From the NCBI GenBank assembly GCA_014384345.1, contig JACNGB010000033.1, positions 1 through 33,017 of the forward strand: a stretch of DNA of 33,017 nt. The letters run 5' to 3'. Positions 17,613-26,270 of this stretch are shown here, in pieces. The notes below the pieces were generated by a model. It worked only from the letters and a program-made list of their open reading frames with translations. It did no database searches and had not been told where the DNA came from. Source of the stretch: Candidatus Thioglobus pontius (GTDB lineage: Bacteria; Pseudomonadota; Gammaproteobacteria; PS1; Pseudothioglobaceae). Positions within the stretch are counted from its first letter, which is position 1; the number at the start of each line of letters is the position of its first letter. A program made the position numbers and the translations under genes.

Positions 17613-17790
17613 CCCCATTGTTAGGATTTTTTTTTGGGGTATGAATTTCTTGATCTTCATCAAATAAAATACGTTGACCCTCACCCTCAAGATCATCAAA
17701 TTGACCTCGCTTAACCCCCATCATTAAAAGGATTACCAGCACAATACCAACAAAAATCATACTGGGAATTAACCAATAAATAACATCCAT
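17602..17790 (-). CDS. ccoS: cbb3-type cytochrome oxidase assembly protein CcoS
   Basis: CcoS is needed for cofactor insertion into the cbb3 oxidase, the high-affinity terminal oxidase used at low oxygen. The 62-residue protein has the family form: one N-terminal membrane helix (about 4-24, YWLIPSMIFVGIVLVILLM) followed by the hallmark KRGQFDDLEGEGQRILFDED (27-46). It is separated from any other cco gene in the window, sitting between arsC and the PhoU-like gene. This indicates the organism has a cbb3 oxidase elsewhere. Confidence 0.9.
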   Translation of the reverse strand: MDVIYWLIPSMIFVGIVLVILLMMGVKRGQFDDLEGEGQRILFDEDQEIHTPKKNPNNGVDT

Positions 17791-17821
17791 TTTTTATCCT
17801 TTTATTGCCTCAAATAGCATC

Positions 17822-18223
17822 TTAACACAATTTATTTTTAACGATTGGAATGAGTTTTTGACGAATTTCGGAGAAAGTCTGTAAAAAAGCTTCAAATTCT
17901 TGCCCATCAGGATCTTCAAATCCAACATGAATGAGCGACACTTTTCTAGGAAAAACTGGACAGGTTTCTTGTGCATTGCCACAGACAGTTACCACTAAGT
18001 CAAAGTCAATATCCATTACCTTTTCAATCACTTTAGAATGATATTCATCACGCCATAGATTGTTTTGCTCCAACACTCGCTTAGCATTTGGATTAACACG
18101 CCCACTCGCTGCCACGCCTGATGAATACGCCTGAACACACTCAGATAAGTCATGATTGATCAATGCCTCAGCAATGATTGAGCGGCAAGAATTACCGGTA
18201 CATAAAATTAATACTTTTTTCAT
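17822..18223 (-). CDS. arsC: thioredoxin-coupled arsenate reductase, LMW-phosphatase type
   Basis: Reduces arsenate to arsenite in the cytoplasm. The 133-residue protein has the low-molecular-weight phosphatase loop CTGNSCRS (C8-R14) and, at the positions used in the plasmid pI258 ArsC class, C81 and C88 in VTVCGNAQETCPV, plus the acid loop EDPDG. The three cysteines C8, C81 and C88 allow the triple-cysteine relay that ends with thioredoxin, which separates it from plain tyrosine phosphatases lacking C81/C88. It starts three bases after the aquaporin gene. Such aquaporin-arsC pairs are known in arsenic resistance (for example aqpS-arsC). Confidence 0.9.
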   Translation of the reverse strand: MKKVLILCTGNSCRSIIAEALINHDLSECVQAYSSGVAASGRVNPNAKRVLEQNNLWRDEYHSKVIEKVMDIDFDLVVTVCGNAQETCPVFPRKVSLIHVGFEDPDGQEFEAFLQTFSEIRQKLIPIVKNKLC

Positions 18224-18226
18224 ACG

Positions 18227-18895
18227 TTACTCCGTACCTTTAATAAAATTGACATAAACTTTGGCAGCAAGCATAGCGCCTAAAGTAGTTGCAATAATGT
18301 AAATCCATAAATAATCAAAATTACCACTGGCCAGTGCTGGGCCGATTGAGCGCGCAGGATTCATGCTTGCGCCGGTAATAGGGCCGGCAAACATTGCCTC
18401 CAAGCCCACAGTAAAGCCAATCGCAATACCGGCAAAATCTTTAATCGCCTTACCATGTACAGCCGAGGCAGCAATCACCAGCATCAAAATAAACGTTAAA
18501 ATTAGCTCAAAGCCAAACGACTGCCACGCAGACCCATGCGGCAAAGTTGCACCTAAATAAGCCGCTTGCTGCATTGAGGTAATATCTTCTAGTAGCAAAA
18601 AATACAAACTATAACTAGCCAAAATAGCACCAACAACTTGCGCGGCAACATAAGGCAATACTTTGGATTTTTCAAACTCACCCATCACCCAAAATGCCAC
18701 ACTTACAGCGGGATTAAAATGTGCGCCTGATATATGTGCAAAGCTATAAATTAACGCCACAATCACAAAGCCAAAGGTAAGCGCTATGCCGGTATGTCCA
18801 GGCTCACCAGTAATGGCGCCAATAGCCATTGCGCCAGTACCTGCAAAGACTAATATATAAGTTCCTAATAATTCTGCGACTAAACTTTTTTGCAT
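18227..18895 (-). CDS. MIP-family channel (aquaporin/aquaglyceroporin, AqpS-like context)
   Basis: The 222-residue protein has six membrane helices and both pore loops: HFNPAVS in the first half and MNPARS in the second. Compared with E. coli AqpZ, the selectivity-filter Phe of helix 2 is kept (LTFGF), while the helix-5 His and the loop-E Thr both align to Ala (LEAMFAG and GASMNPARS). A pore without that His should be wider than a strict water channel and could pass glycerol or arsenite. Directly followed by arsC, it is best read as the exit route for As(III), though AqpZ-like water transport remains possible. Confidence 0.85.
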   Translation of the reverse strand: MQKSLVAELLGTYILVFAGTGAMAIGAITGEPGHTGIALTFGFVIVALIYSFAHISGAHFNPAVSVAFWVMGEFEKSKVLPYVAAQVVGAILASYSLYFLLLEDITSMQQAAYLGATLPHGSAWQSFGFELILTFILMLVIAASAVHGKAIKDFAGIAIGFTVGLEAMFAGPITGASMNPARSIGPALASGNFDYLWIYIIATTLGAMLAAKVYVNFIKGTE

Positions 18896-18924
18896 TATTT
18901 AATGAATATATTTTTTCTTAAATT

Positions 18925-18952
18925 ATTATAAACAAGCCTTAGTTATTTTAAG
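18925..18952 (-). promoter_or_regulatory. possible promoter of aquaporin-arsC
   Basis: Minus strand: perfect TATAAT (18925-18930) with a weak CTTAAA (18947-18952) 16 bp away, 30 bases before the aquaporin ATG. No ArsR gene or obvious ArsR operator is present. Confidence 0.4.
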
Positions 18953-18991
18953 ACGTAAATCTTTATGAGAAAATTTTTCAAATAGCGTGAT

Positions 18992-20416
18992 TTAGAATGG
19001 AAACTTATTGCCGCCACCTAGACCTGGCAACTTCATTTTAGATAGGTCTGGCATACTTGAAGGCATTTCACCACCACCCTGCATGCCGGCCATTTTGTCC
19101 ATCATTTTTTGCATTTTTCCGCCACCCATTTTTTTCATTTGTTTTTGCATTTTTTCAAATTGCTTTAACAATTTATTAACATCTTGTGGCGACGTACCTG
19201 AGCCGTTGGCAATACGATTTTTACGCGACCCCTTGATGAGTTTAATATGAGCGCGTTCTTTAGGGGTCATTGAATTAATAATAGCCACCATACGTTTTGT
19301 ATCAACACCACCCATCATTTGATTTTTAACACTTTGAGGAATTTGACCCATGCCTGGCATTTTATCCATCAGCGCTTCCATACCACCCATTTGCTCCATT
19401 TGCAATAATTGTTCGCGCATGTCACCCAAATCAAACTGACCTTTGGCCATTTTTTTAACAGATTTCTCTGCTTTTTTATGATCAACTTTGCGCGAAATTT
19501 CTTCAACCAAAGAAAGCACATCACCCATACCGAGTAAGCGCGACACCACGCGGTCTGGATGGAACGGCTCAAGTGCATCAATTTTTTCACCGACACCTAA
19601 AAACTTAATCGGCTTGCCGGTAATGTGACGAACAGACAGCGCTGCACCACCACGCGCATCACCATCGGTTTTGGTTAGAATAACACCGGTAAGTGGCAAG
19701 CTATCTGCAAATGCTTTAGCAGTATGCGCCGCATCTTGACCCGTCATAGAGTCAACCACAAACAAGGTTTCAATCGGGTTGACTTTTTGTTGAAGCGCTT
19801 GGATTTCATCCATCATCTCGCTATCAACATGCAAACGACCCGCGGTATCAACTAATAAAACATCATGGAATTGTTGCTGTGCTTGCTGTTTAGCAGCGGC
19901 CACAATTTTCTCAGGCTTTTGCTCAATGCTTGATGGAAAGAAATCAACACCGACTTGTTTGGCCAGTACTTCTAACTGTGCAATAGCTGCTGGACGATAA
20001 ACGTCCGCACTTACCACTAAGACTTTCTTGTTTTCACGCTCTTTTAAATAACGCGCTAATTTAGCAATAGAGGTGGTTTTACCCGCACCTTGCAAGCCTG
20101 CTACCATCACCACGGCTGGTGGCTGAGTTTTTAGGTCTAAGGTTTTGTTTTCACCACCAATAATGTCGGTTAATTCAGTTTCAACTAGCTTAATAAAAGC
20201 TTGAGAAGGATTTAACCCCTCGCTCACTTTTAGACCAATGGCTTTTTCTTGGACACGATCTAAAAAAGCTTTAATAACTTCTAGTGCAACATCTGCCTCC
20301 AATAAAGCGCGACGAACCTCACGAATGGCTTCTTTTATATTGGATTCAGAAAGCTTATTTTTACCTTGTAGTGCTTTAAAACTATTGGACAGGCGATCGG
20401 TTAAATTATCAAACAT
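18992..20416 (-). CDS. ffh: signal recognition particle protein Ffh (SRP54)
   Basis: GTPase that, with 4.5S RNA and FtsY, directs nascent membrane proteins to the translocon. The 474-residue protein has the N domain (1-85), G domain with GLQGAGKTT (about 107-115), DTAGR and TKTDGDARGG, and the methionine-rich M domain (from about 325) with RMVAIINSMTPKER and GSGTSPQDVNKLLKQFEKMQ (RNA binding). It ends in a Gly/Met-rich tail. Length is slightly above E. coli Ffh (453). It is divergent from ypjD, as in many proteobacteria. Confidence 0.98.
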   Translation of the reverse strand: MFDNLTDRLSNSFKALQGKNKLSESNIKEAIREVRRALLEADVALEVIKAFLDRVQEKAIGLKVSEGLNPSQAFIKLVETELTDIIGGENKTLDLKTQPPAVVMVAGLQGAGKTTSIAKLARYLKERENKKVLVVSADVYRPAAIAQLEVLAKQVGVDFFPSSIEQKPEKIVAAAKQQAQQQFHDVLLVDTAGRLHVDSEMMDEIQALQQKVNPIETLFVVDSMTGQDAAHTAKAFADSLPLTGVILTKTDGDARGGAALSVRHITGKPIKFLGVGEKIDALEPFHPDRVVSRLLGMGDVLSLVEEISRKVDHKKAEKSVKKMAKGQFDLGDMREQLLQMEQMGGMEALMDKMPGMGQIPQSVKNQMMGGVDTKRMVAIINSMTPKERAHIKLIKGSRKNRIANGSGTSPQDVNKLLKQFEKMQKQMKKMGGGKMQKMMDKMAGMQGGGEMPSSMPDLSKMKLPGLGGGNKFPF

Positions 20417-20444
20417 TATTACTATTATTGAATCAAAGTATCGT

Positions 20445-20472
20445 ATTATAGTACCTTATATTAATTCAACAA
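20445..20472 (-). promoter_or_regulatory. ffh promoter
   Basis: Minus strand: TTGTTG (20467-20472), 16-bp spacer, perfect TATAAT (20445-20450). The start would be near 20438, giving a short leader of about 20 nt. It lies in the 63-bp ffh/ypjD divergent gap. Confidence 0.6.
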
Positions 20473-20479
20473 GTTAGTT

Positions 20480-21265
20480 ATGTTTTTATCTTATTTTGCG
20501 ATTTCAGCCTACTTGATGGCAGCCCTATTACTGATGCGTTTTTTCAGCAAAAATGAACTCAAACATCCGCATCATCAAACCACCTCATTACTGATTAGTT
20601 TTGCCATTATCGCTCAAACCTTAACTTTTACGGACTTTTGGACAAATGAAGGTATTGTTTTTGGCCTGTCCAATAGCGCCTCTTTTGTTGCGTGGCTGAT
20701 TGCTATTTTGTTATTTTTATCTTCTATTTCTAAGCCGGTACATGCGCTAGGCATTTTGGTTTACCCATTAGCAGCCTTCTCACTTATGTTTGGCATTTTG
20801 TTTCCTGATACTAGTGACAAAGTTATTCCTTTGAGTATTGCCTCACATGTTTTCTTATCCATTACCGCTTACGCCCTTTTGGCGATTGCAGTTTGCCAAT
20901 CAGTGTTGTTGAAAATTCAAGAAAAACATCTGCATGCGCATAGCATTAATGCATTTATTAACAAATTACCGCCACTACAAACCATGGAAAGACTACTATT
21001 CCAAAGTTTAAGAATTGGCTTTTATTTACTCACTTTATCCTTAGTTAGTGGTTTTATTTTTATTGATGATTTTTTTGCCCAACATCTCATGCATAAAACC
21101 ACGCTATCCATTATTGCTTGGGTGATTTTTGCCACATTAGTATTTGGACGAAAAGTATTTGGCTGGCGCGGAAAGCAAGCTATTAGCGCAACGCAAGTTG
21201 GATTTGCCATTCTAGTCATTGCTTATTATGGCACTAAGTTTGTTTTAGAACGCTTGCTATCTTAA
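20480..21265 (+). CDS. ypjD: YpjD, CcsA-like cytochrome c assembly membrane protein
   Basis: The 261-residue protein is almost wholly hydrophobic with about eight membrane helices. It has the CcsA/HemX-type core: SIASHVFLSITAYALLAIAVCQSVLL (read in parts; conserved His and a YALLA stretch), LLFQSLRIGFYLLTLSLVSG and IIAWVIFATLVFGRKVFGWRGKQA. This is the cytochrome_C_asm family. YpjD is usually found next to ffh, as here, and has been linked to metal or haem handling, though its exact role is not settled. No SD is visible at the ATG; it may be leaderless or weakly translated. Confidence 0.85.
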   Translation: MFLSYFAISAYLMAALLLMRFFSKNELKHPHHQTTSLLISFAIIAQTLTFTDFWTNEGIVFGLSNSASFVAWLIAILLFLSSISKPVHALGILVYPLAAFSLMFGILFPDTSDKVIPLSIASHVFLSITAYALLAIAVCQSVLLKIQEKHLHAHSINAFINKLPPLQTMERLLFQSLRIGFYLLTLSLVSGFIFIDDFFAQHLMHKTTLSIIAWVIFATLVFGRKVFGWRGKQAISATQVGFAILVIAYYGTKFVLERLLS

Positions 21266-21278
21266 ATAAATACGCTTA

Positions 21279-23066
21279 TTAATCGATGTGCAATACTGCT
21301 AAAAAGGCCTCTTGCGGTATATCTACGCGGCCAACACTGCGCATACGCTTCTTACCTTTCTTTTGCTTTTCTAATAACTTACGCTTACGAGATACATCAC
21401 CACCATAACATTTAGCGGTTACATTTTTTCTAAGTGCCTTAACATTGGCGCGTGAAATAATCTTAACACCAATACAAGCTTGAATGGCCACATCAAACAT
21501 TTGACGTGGAATGAGTTCTTTCATTTTTTCAGCCAGCTCTCTACCCTTGCGCACTGAATCATCACGATGAATAATTAGCGCCAAAGCATCTACTGGCTCT
21601 TGGTTAATCATGATATCTAGACGAATCAAATCAGACTCTTGGTAACGTTCAAATTGATAATCCATTGAGGCAAAACCACGAGAAACTGATTTTAATCGGT
21701 CAAAGAAATCCAACACCACTTCGTTGAGTGGCAACTCATAAACCAGTTGCACTTGTCTACCCATATAAGTGATGTTTTTTTGCACGCCACGTTTTTCAAC
21801 ACACAAACTAATAACATTACCAACGTACTCATCAGTAACCAAAATATTAGCGGTAATAATCGGCTCTCTAAATTCTGCAATTGATTGGTTTTCAGGCATT
21901 TTAGACGGACTGTCAACGTGGTGAATATTACCCTTGGTGTCAAGAATTTCATACACAACTGTTGGCGCTGTGGTAATTAGATCAAGATCGTATTCACGCT
22001 CTAAACGCTCTTGAATAATCTCCATGTGTAGTAGACCTAAAAAACCAATGCGAAAGCCAAAGCCTAATGCGTCAGAGTTCTCAGGTTCGTATTGTAGTGC
22101 AGCATCATTAAGTCTAAGTTTGGCCAGAGCATCCCTAAATTTTTCATAATCTTCACCAGAGATTGGAAAGATGCCGGCAAATACACGCGGCTGAACCGGC
22201 TTAAATCCCTCAAGCGGCTCAGAAACTGGGTCTTTAGCGCCAGTGATTGTATCACCCACAGGCGCACCATCAATGTTCTTAATACTGGCAATTAAATAAC
22301 CAACCTCACCCGCCTTAAGGCTTTCAGATTTTTCACGCTTAGGGGTAAAAATACCAACCTGATCAACCAAGTGCTCTTCGCCATTGGAAAATATTTTAAT
22401 TTTTGTTTTGGCTTTAATTTCACCATCGATCACACGAATCAAGGAAACCACGCCTAAATAATTATCAAACCAAGAGTCAATAATTAATGCTTTAATTGGG
22501 GCATCAACTTCACCTTTTGGTGCAGGAATTTTCTCAACAATCTGCTCTAAAATATCTTGAATACCAATGCCTGATTTTGCACTTGCATGAACCGCATCCA
22601 TCGCCTCAATACCAATAACATCTTCCACCTCTTCAATAACACGCTCAGGCTCTGCTGCTGGTAAATCAATCTTATTAAGCACGGTGACCACCTCTAGGCC
22701 ATAATCCAATGCTGTATAACAATTCGCCACCGTTTGCGCCTCTACACCTTGGGAAGCATCTACAATTAACAATGCACCTTCACAAGCCGATAAAGAGCGC
22801 GATACTTCGTAAGAAAAGTCCACGTGTCCGGGTGTATCAATAAAGTTCAATTGATAGGTTTCACCATTGTTTGCTTTGTAATCCAAAGTAACACTTTGAG
22901 ATTTAATGGTAATGCCACGCTCTTTTTCAATATCCATTGAATCTAATACTTGAGCAGACATTTCACGATCACTTAAACCGCCACAATACTGAATAAAACG
23001 ATCAGCAATGGTGGATTTTCCATGGTCAATATGGGCAATGATTGAAAAATTTCGGATGTTTTTCAT
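21279..23066 (-). CDS. lepA: translation elongation factor 4 (LepA)
   Basis: Ribosomal GTPase related to EF-G that affects initiation and stalled translocation. The 595-residue protein has the G1 box AHIDHGKST (11-19), [14 protein letters not shown], the domain-II barrel, and the LepA-specific C-terminal domain ending with [20 protein letters not shown]. Length matches (597-600). In many relatives lepB and rnc follow lepA; here lepA stands alone, convergent with ypjD, and the rnc-era run is about 4.8 kb away with no lepB in the window. Confidence 0.98.
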   Translation of the reverse strand: MKNIRNFSIIAHIDHGKSTIADRFIQYCGGLSDREMSAQVLDSMDIEKERGITIKSQSVTLDYKANNGETYQLNFIDTPGHVDFSYEVSRSLSACEGALLIVDASQGVEAQTVANCYTALDYGLEVVTVLNKIDLPAAEPERVIEEVEDVIGIEAMDAVHASAKSGIGIQDILEQIVEKIPAPKGEVDAPIKALIIDSWFDNYLGVVSLIRVIDGEIKAKTKIKIFSNGEEHLVDQVGIFTPKREKSESLKAGEVGYLIASIKNIDGAPVGDTITGAKDPVSEPLEGFKPVQPRVFAGIFPISGEDYEKFRDALAKLRLNDAALQYEPENSDALGFGFRIGFLGLLHMEIIQERLEREYDLDLITTAPTVVYEILDTKGNIHHVDSPSKMPENQSIAEFREPIITANILVTDEYVGNVISLCVEKRGVQKNITYMGRQVQLVYELPLNEVVLDFFDRLKSVSRGFASMDYQFERYQESDLIRLDIMINQEPVDALALIIHRDDSVRKGRELAEKMKELIPRQMFDVAIQACIGVKIISRANVKALRKNVTAKCYGGDVSRKRKLLEKQKKGKKRMRSVGRVDIPQEAFLAVLHID

Positions 23067-23071
23067 GAGGG

Positions 23072-23125
23072 TGCTAAAATGAGGACTTTAAACGCATTAT
23101 TATACAAGCAATGGATAAAGTTCAA
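23072..23125. promoter_or_regulatory. lepA/bcp divergent promoter region
   Basis: For lepA (minus): TTGAAC (23120-23125), 15-bp spacer, TATAAT (23099-23104), inside the first codons of the peroxiredoxin gene. For the peroxiredoxin (plus): an extended -10 TGCTAAAAT (23072-23080) with no good -35. The assignment rests on motif match only. Confidence 0.35.
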
Positions 23126-23560
23126 CCGATTACCTGTGAGGCCACCAGTAATTTAAAAGTTAACATTCCCGATACTCAAGGTCGCTATATTGTGCTGTAT
23201 TTCTACCCTAGAGATGCAACACCAGGCTGTACCACAGAGGGGCAAAACTTTAGAGATCAGCACCAAGCTTTCGTTGATGCAAATGCCGTTATCTATGGCG
23301 TATCTAAAGATGATCTGGCTAAGCATGAAAAATTTAAAGCCAAACAAACTTTTCCCTTTGAGCTGATTGCTGATATTGACGGATCTTTATGTGAGCAATT
23401 TGGCGTGTGGCAATTGAAAAAATTCATGGGTAGAGAGTTTATGGGTATTGTGCGTTCAACTTTTATCATTAGCCCTAGCGGAGAGATTGTTAATGCCTGG
23501 GAGAAGGTTCGTGTTAAAAATCATGTCGATGAGGTTTTAAAAGCCGTTCAATCTCTATGA
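23111..23560 (+). CDS. bcp: peroxiredoxin, Bcp/PrxQ type (copy 1)
   Basis: Thiol peroxidase reducing hydrogen peroxide and organic peroxides. The 149-residue protein has the Bcp active site YPRDATPGCTTEGQNFRD with the peroxidatic C40. The resolving cysteine five residues later in E. coli Bcp is Q45 here, so this is an atypical or 1-Cys form; other cysteines are C9 and one near residue 96 (GSLCEQFG). The C-terminal [12 protein letters not shown] strand is canonical. It is followed at once by a close paralogue and ubiG on the same strand. Confidence 0.93.
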   Translation: MDKVQPITCEATSNLKVNIPDTQGRYIVLYFYPRDATPGCTTEGQNFRDQHQAFVDANAVIYGVSKDDLAKHEKFKAKQTFPFELIADIDGSLCEQFGVWQLKKFMGREFMGIVRSTFIISPSGEIVNAWEKVRVKNHVDEVLKAVQSL

Positions 23561-23604
23561 TAAAATTAAGCTTTTTAACTTAAGCAAGTACAGTGGCAAT
23601 TATT

Positions 23605-24039
23605 ATGAGCAAAATCCAAGCAACTAGCCAAGTAGACGTTCAAATTCCTGACGCTCAAGGACGCAATATCGTTTTATATTTTTATCCTAAAGATGCCACC
23701 TCGGGCTGCACGCTTGAAGGTCAGGACTTTAGAGATAATTACGATGCATTCACCGATACCAACACCGTGGTTTACGGCGTATCAAAAGACAGCTTAGAAA
23801 GCCATGAAAAATTTAAAAAAAATCAATCTTTTCCCTTTGAACTCATTGCTGATGTTGACGGGTCTTTGTGTGAGCAATTTGGCGCTTGGCAGCTGAAATC
23901 AAAGAATGGACAAGAAAAAATGGGCATTGTTCGCTCAACATTTATCATTAGCCCAACGGGCGATATTCTCAAGTCATGGGATAAGGTTGCCGTTGGCGGG
24001 CATGTTGATGAAGTATTAAAAGCGGTTCAATCATTATGA
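23605..24039 (+). CDS. peroxiredoxin, Bcp/PrxQ type (copy 2)
   Basis: A 144-residue paralogue of the preceding gene, similar along its full length. Peroxidatic C35 lies in [11 protein letters not shown], with Ser in place of the usual Pro before the Gly-Cys, and the resolving position is again Gln (Q40). I place the start at the ATG 23605, which gives MSKIQATSQ and aligns with copy 1; a GTG at 23593 would add four residues. The stop overlaps the ubiG start (ATGA), so it is coupled to ubiG. Tandem duplication followed by divergence of the active-site loop is the simplest reading. Confidence 0.92.
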   Translation: MSKIQATSQVDVQIPDAQGRNIVLYFYPKDATSGCTLEGQDFRDNYDAFTDTNTVVYGVSKDSLESHEKFKKNQSFPFELIADVDGSLCEQFGAWQLKSKNGQEKMGIVRSTFIISPTGDILKSWDKVAVGGHVDEVLKAVQSL

Positions 24040-24737
24040 GCAATGTAGATTTTGACGAAGTTGATAAGTTTGCCCAACTAGCCTCACGCTGGTGGGATAA
24101 AAACTCTGAATTTAAGCCTTTGCATGATATCAACCCATTACGTTTAAATTATATTAAAGAACGCTGCAACAATACACTCAATAACAAAAAGATTTTAGAT
24201 GTTGGCTGTGGTGGCGGCATTCTAAGTGAGGCTTTAGCTGGTGAAGGTGCTATCGTAACTGGCATTGATATGGCAGAGGCCGGACTTGAAGTGGCTAAAT
24301 TACATTTGTTAGAATCTGGTCAACAGGTTGATTATCAAAAAATACCTGTTGAAGAGCTAGCCAAAACTCATGCCGGCCAGTTTGATGTGGTCACTTGTTT
24401 AGAAATGCTCGAACATGTACCTGACCCGAGCTCCATCATCAAAGCCTGTGCAGCGCTAGTTAAACCTGGTGGTCAGGTGTTTTTATCAACCATCAATCGC
24501 AATACAAAATCTTATTTGTTTGCTATTGTTGGTGCTGAATACATCTTAAAACTCCTGCCTCAAGGTACGCATGATTGGGATAAATTCATCCAACCTAGTG
24601 AGATGGATGAATATGCTAGATCTTCACAATTATCGCTTAAAGGCATGATTGGCATGACTTACAATCCTTTTACCAAAGTCTACAAGTTAGAAGATGACGT
24701 TAGCGTCAACTACCTTTGTCATTACACCAAAGATTAA
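24036..24737 (+). CDS. ubiG: ubiquinone biosynthesis O-methyltransferase
   Basis: SAM-dependent enzyme making both O-methylations of ubiquinone. The 233-residue protein opens with the UbiG-typical [31 protein letters not shown] (read in parts). It has SAM motif [16 protein letters not shown] (about 55-69), [17 protein letters not shown], and the late region with [19 protein letters not shown] containing the amphipathic membrane-contact segment. Length is close to E. coli UbiG (240). It indicates a ubiquinone-based respiratory chain. Confidence 0.96.
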   Translation: MSNVDFDEVDKFAQLASRWWDKNSEFKPLHDINPLRLNYIKERCNNTLNNKKILDVGCGGGILSEALAGEGAIVTGIDMAEAGLEVAKLHLLESGQQVDYQKIPVEELAKTHAGQFDVVTCLEMLEHVPDPSSIIKACAALVKPGGQVFLSTINRNTKSYLFAIVGAEYILKLLPQGTHDWDKFIQPSEMDEYARSSQLSLKGMIGMTYNPFTKVYKLEDDVSVNYLCHYTKD

Positions 24738-24742
24738 ATTAG

Positions 24743-24780
24743 TTGACCTAAATCATGGTTTTTGCTATATTTAGCGCTAA
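24743..24780 (+). promoter_or_regulatory. promoter with a palindrome at the start site
   Basis: TTGACC (24743-24748), 17-bp spacer, TATATT (24766-24771), preceded by an extended -10 TG (24763-24764). The perfect 10-bp palindrome TTAGCGCTAA (24771-24780) overlaps the expected start of transcription, where a repressor could bind. It drives the small secreted protein gene. Confidence 0.6.
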
Positions 24781-24816
24781 ACTTTAAGTTAATCTCTAAT
24801 GATAATTAGCCAGACC

Positions 24817-25122
24817 ATGAAAAAAACACTTGCAACCATATTGTTGTTATTACACCTACCCACCCACAGCCTATCTCCCAATGAAATGTTAGTTATTATT
24901 GGTGCAGTTAAATATTACAACGAGAATTGTGCTGGCTTAACCCCTAAAGGCATGCATCAAATGAATAAAGGCTTAAAACGCTTTGATATGGACTCCACAC
25001 CATTGTTCATTTTGGAGCAGAACAAAATGGCCGTTTCAGGCTTTAAAACAGCAGAAAAGTTTGGCTGTAACGGCACACAACAGGAAGCTCAGAAAGCCGG
25101 ATACGGTCAATATATCAACTAA
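24817..25122 (+). CDS. small exported protein of unknown function
   Basis: From the ATG at 24817 (MKKTLATILLLLHLPTHS) the product has 101 residues with a classic signal peptide cut near residue 18-20. The mature part is about 80 residues, mostly helical, with two cysteines (in YNENCAGLTP and KFGCNG) that could form one disulfide in the periplasm. An ATG at 24799 would add MIISQT before the signal and is less likely. The gene has its own promoter and overlaps the convergent acpS end by four bases. I do not recognise the family. Confidence 0.7.
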   Translation: MKKTLATILLLLHLPTHSLSPNEMLVIIGAVKYYNENCAGLTPKGMHQMNKGLKRFDMDSTPLFILEQNKMAVSGFKTAEKFGCNGTQQEAQKAGYGQYIN

Positions 25123-25541
25123 AAAGTTGTATTGTAGTCGTGGACTTCAGATTCTTTTTCTGAGCCAAGCTCTAACACCACAAAGGCAACGGCATTAAAT
25201 TTCTCATCTGACAAACTTAAGTGTGCTTGTTTGATATTGTGGCTTAACAAATATAAACGTAGCTTTTCACTGGGAATAAAATAAGGTTTACCGCTGTCAT
25301 TATTGCGAATGGTTAAATCTTGGAAGCTAACAATTTTTCCAATACCGGTTCCTAAGGCTTTTGCAAACGCCTCCTTTGCGGCAAAACGTTTGGCACAATA
25401 CGAGGCGCTATCACCCTTATTAGCAAACAGGGCTTGCTCATGTTCAGACAAAACACGCTTAACAAAGCCGTCACGATTTTTACTGAGAATATGCTCAACC
25501 CGCTCGATATTAATAATATCTGTACCTACACCGTAGATCAT
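25119..25541 (-). CDS. acpS: holo-[acyl-carrier-protein] synthase
   Basis: Moves 4'-phosphopantetheine from CoA to ACP. The 140-residue protein has both family motifs: [13 protein letters not shown] (4-16, magnesium-binding D8) and [17 protein letters not shown] (about 53-69, with the catalytic E in KEA). The C-terminus runs about 15 residues past E. coli AcpS (126). The start overlaps the pdxJ stop (ATGA), the usual pdxJ-acpS coupling. Confidence 0.95.
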   Translation of the reverse strand: MIYGVGTDIINIERVEHILSKNRDGFVKRVLSEHEQALFANKGDSASYCAKRFAAKEAFAKALGTGIGKIVSFQDLTIRNNDSGKPYFIPSEKLRLYLLSHNIKQAHLSLSDEKFNAVAFVVLELGSEKESEVHDYNTTF

Positions 25542-26263
25542 GCCCTAACCTCGAGCATTAAATCTTTCATCTCTTGTGTGGCTTGCGCAAGACCGACAAA
25601 TACCGCTCTAGCAATAATTGAATGGCCAATATTAAGCTCTACAATTTCAGGTAGCTCAGCAATAGCTGGTGTATTTTCTAGGGTTAAACCGTGTCCCGCA
25701 TTCACTTGCAAGCCAATTGAATGAGCGTAAGTAGCCATCGACTTAATGCGCTCAAACTCTTTTTCTTGTTCAACACCGATTGTATCTGCATAATGCCCAG
25801 TGTGTAATTCAATAACCGGTGCACCACATTCTTTAGCCGCATCAATTTGTGCTTTTTGAGCATCAATAAATAAAGACACAATAATGTTTGAATCAGCCAA
25901 TTGTGCACAAACATCCGTCATTCTTGAAATTTGACCAGCAACATCCAGACCACCTTCGGTGGTCAACTCTTCACGCTTTTCTGGCACCAAGCAACAATCC
26001 TCGGGCTTGATTTTGCCTGCAATGGCAATCATCTCATCGGTGGTTGCCATCTCTAGATTCATTTTAGTGGTTAGTTGCTCACGCAAAATTTCAACATCTG
26101 AATCTTGAATGTGTCGTCTGTCTTCACGCAGGTGCAGGGTGATACTGTCTGCGCCAGATTGCTCGCACAATAAAGCACCTTCAATCGGTGAAGGATAGTT
26201 AGTGCCACGCGCTTGTCTAATGGTAGCAATGTGGTCGATATTAACGCCTAAATAAATACTCAT
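25538..26263 (-). CDS. pdxJ: pyridoxine 5'-phosphate synthase
   Basis: Last ring-closing step of the DXP-dependent vitamin B6 pathway. From the ATG at 26263 ([20 protein letters not shown]) the enzyme has 241 residues, the usual PdxJ length, with [14 protein letters not shown] (substrate loop), [21 protein letters not shown], and [11 protein letters not shown]. The open frame continues 17 codons upstream to 26314 inside recO, but the family starts at the internal Met, which lies eight bases past the recO stop. Confidence 0.95.
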   Translation of the reverse strand: MSIYLGVNIDHIATIRQARGTNYPSPIEGALLCEQSGADSITLHLREDRRHIQDSDVEILREQLTTKMNLEMATTDEMIAIAGKIKPEDCCLVPEKREELTTEGGLDVAGQISRMTDVCAQLADSNIIVSLFIDAQKAQIDAAKECGAPVIELHTGHYADTIGVEQEKEFERIKSMATYAHSIGLQVNAGHGLTLENTPAIAELPEIVELNIGHSIIARAVFVGLAQATQEMKDLMLEVRA

Positions 26264-26270
26264 AATGTTG

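Noticed and set aside
25109-25128. CAACT/AGTTG hairpin between the small secreted gene and acpS as a bidirectional terminator
   Set aside because: Stem of only five A/T-rich pairs and no T-run on either side.
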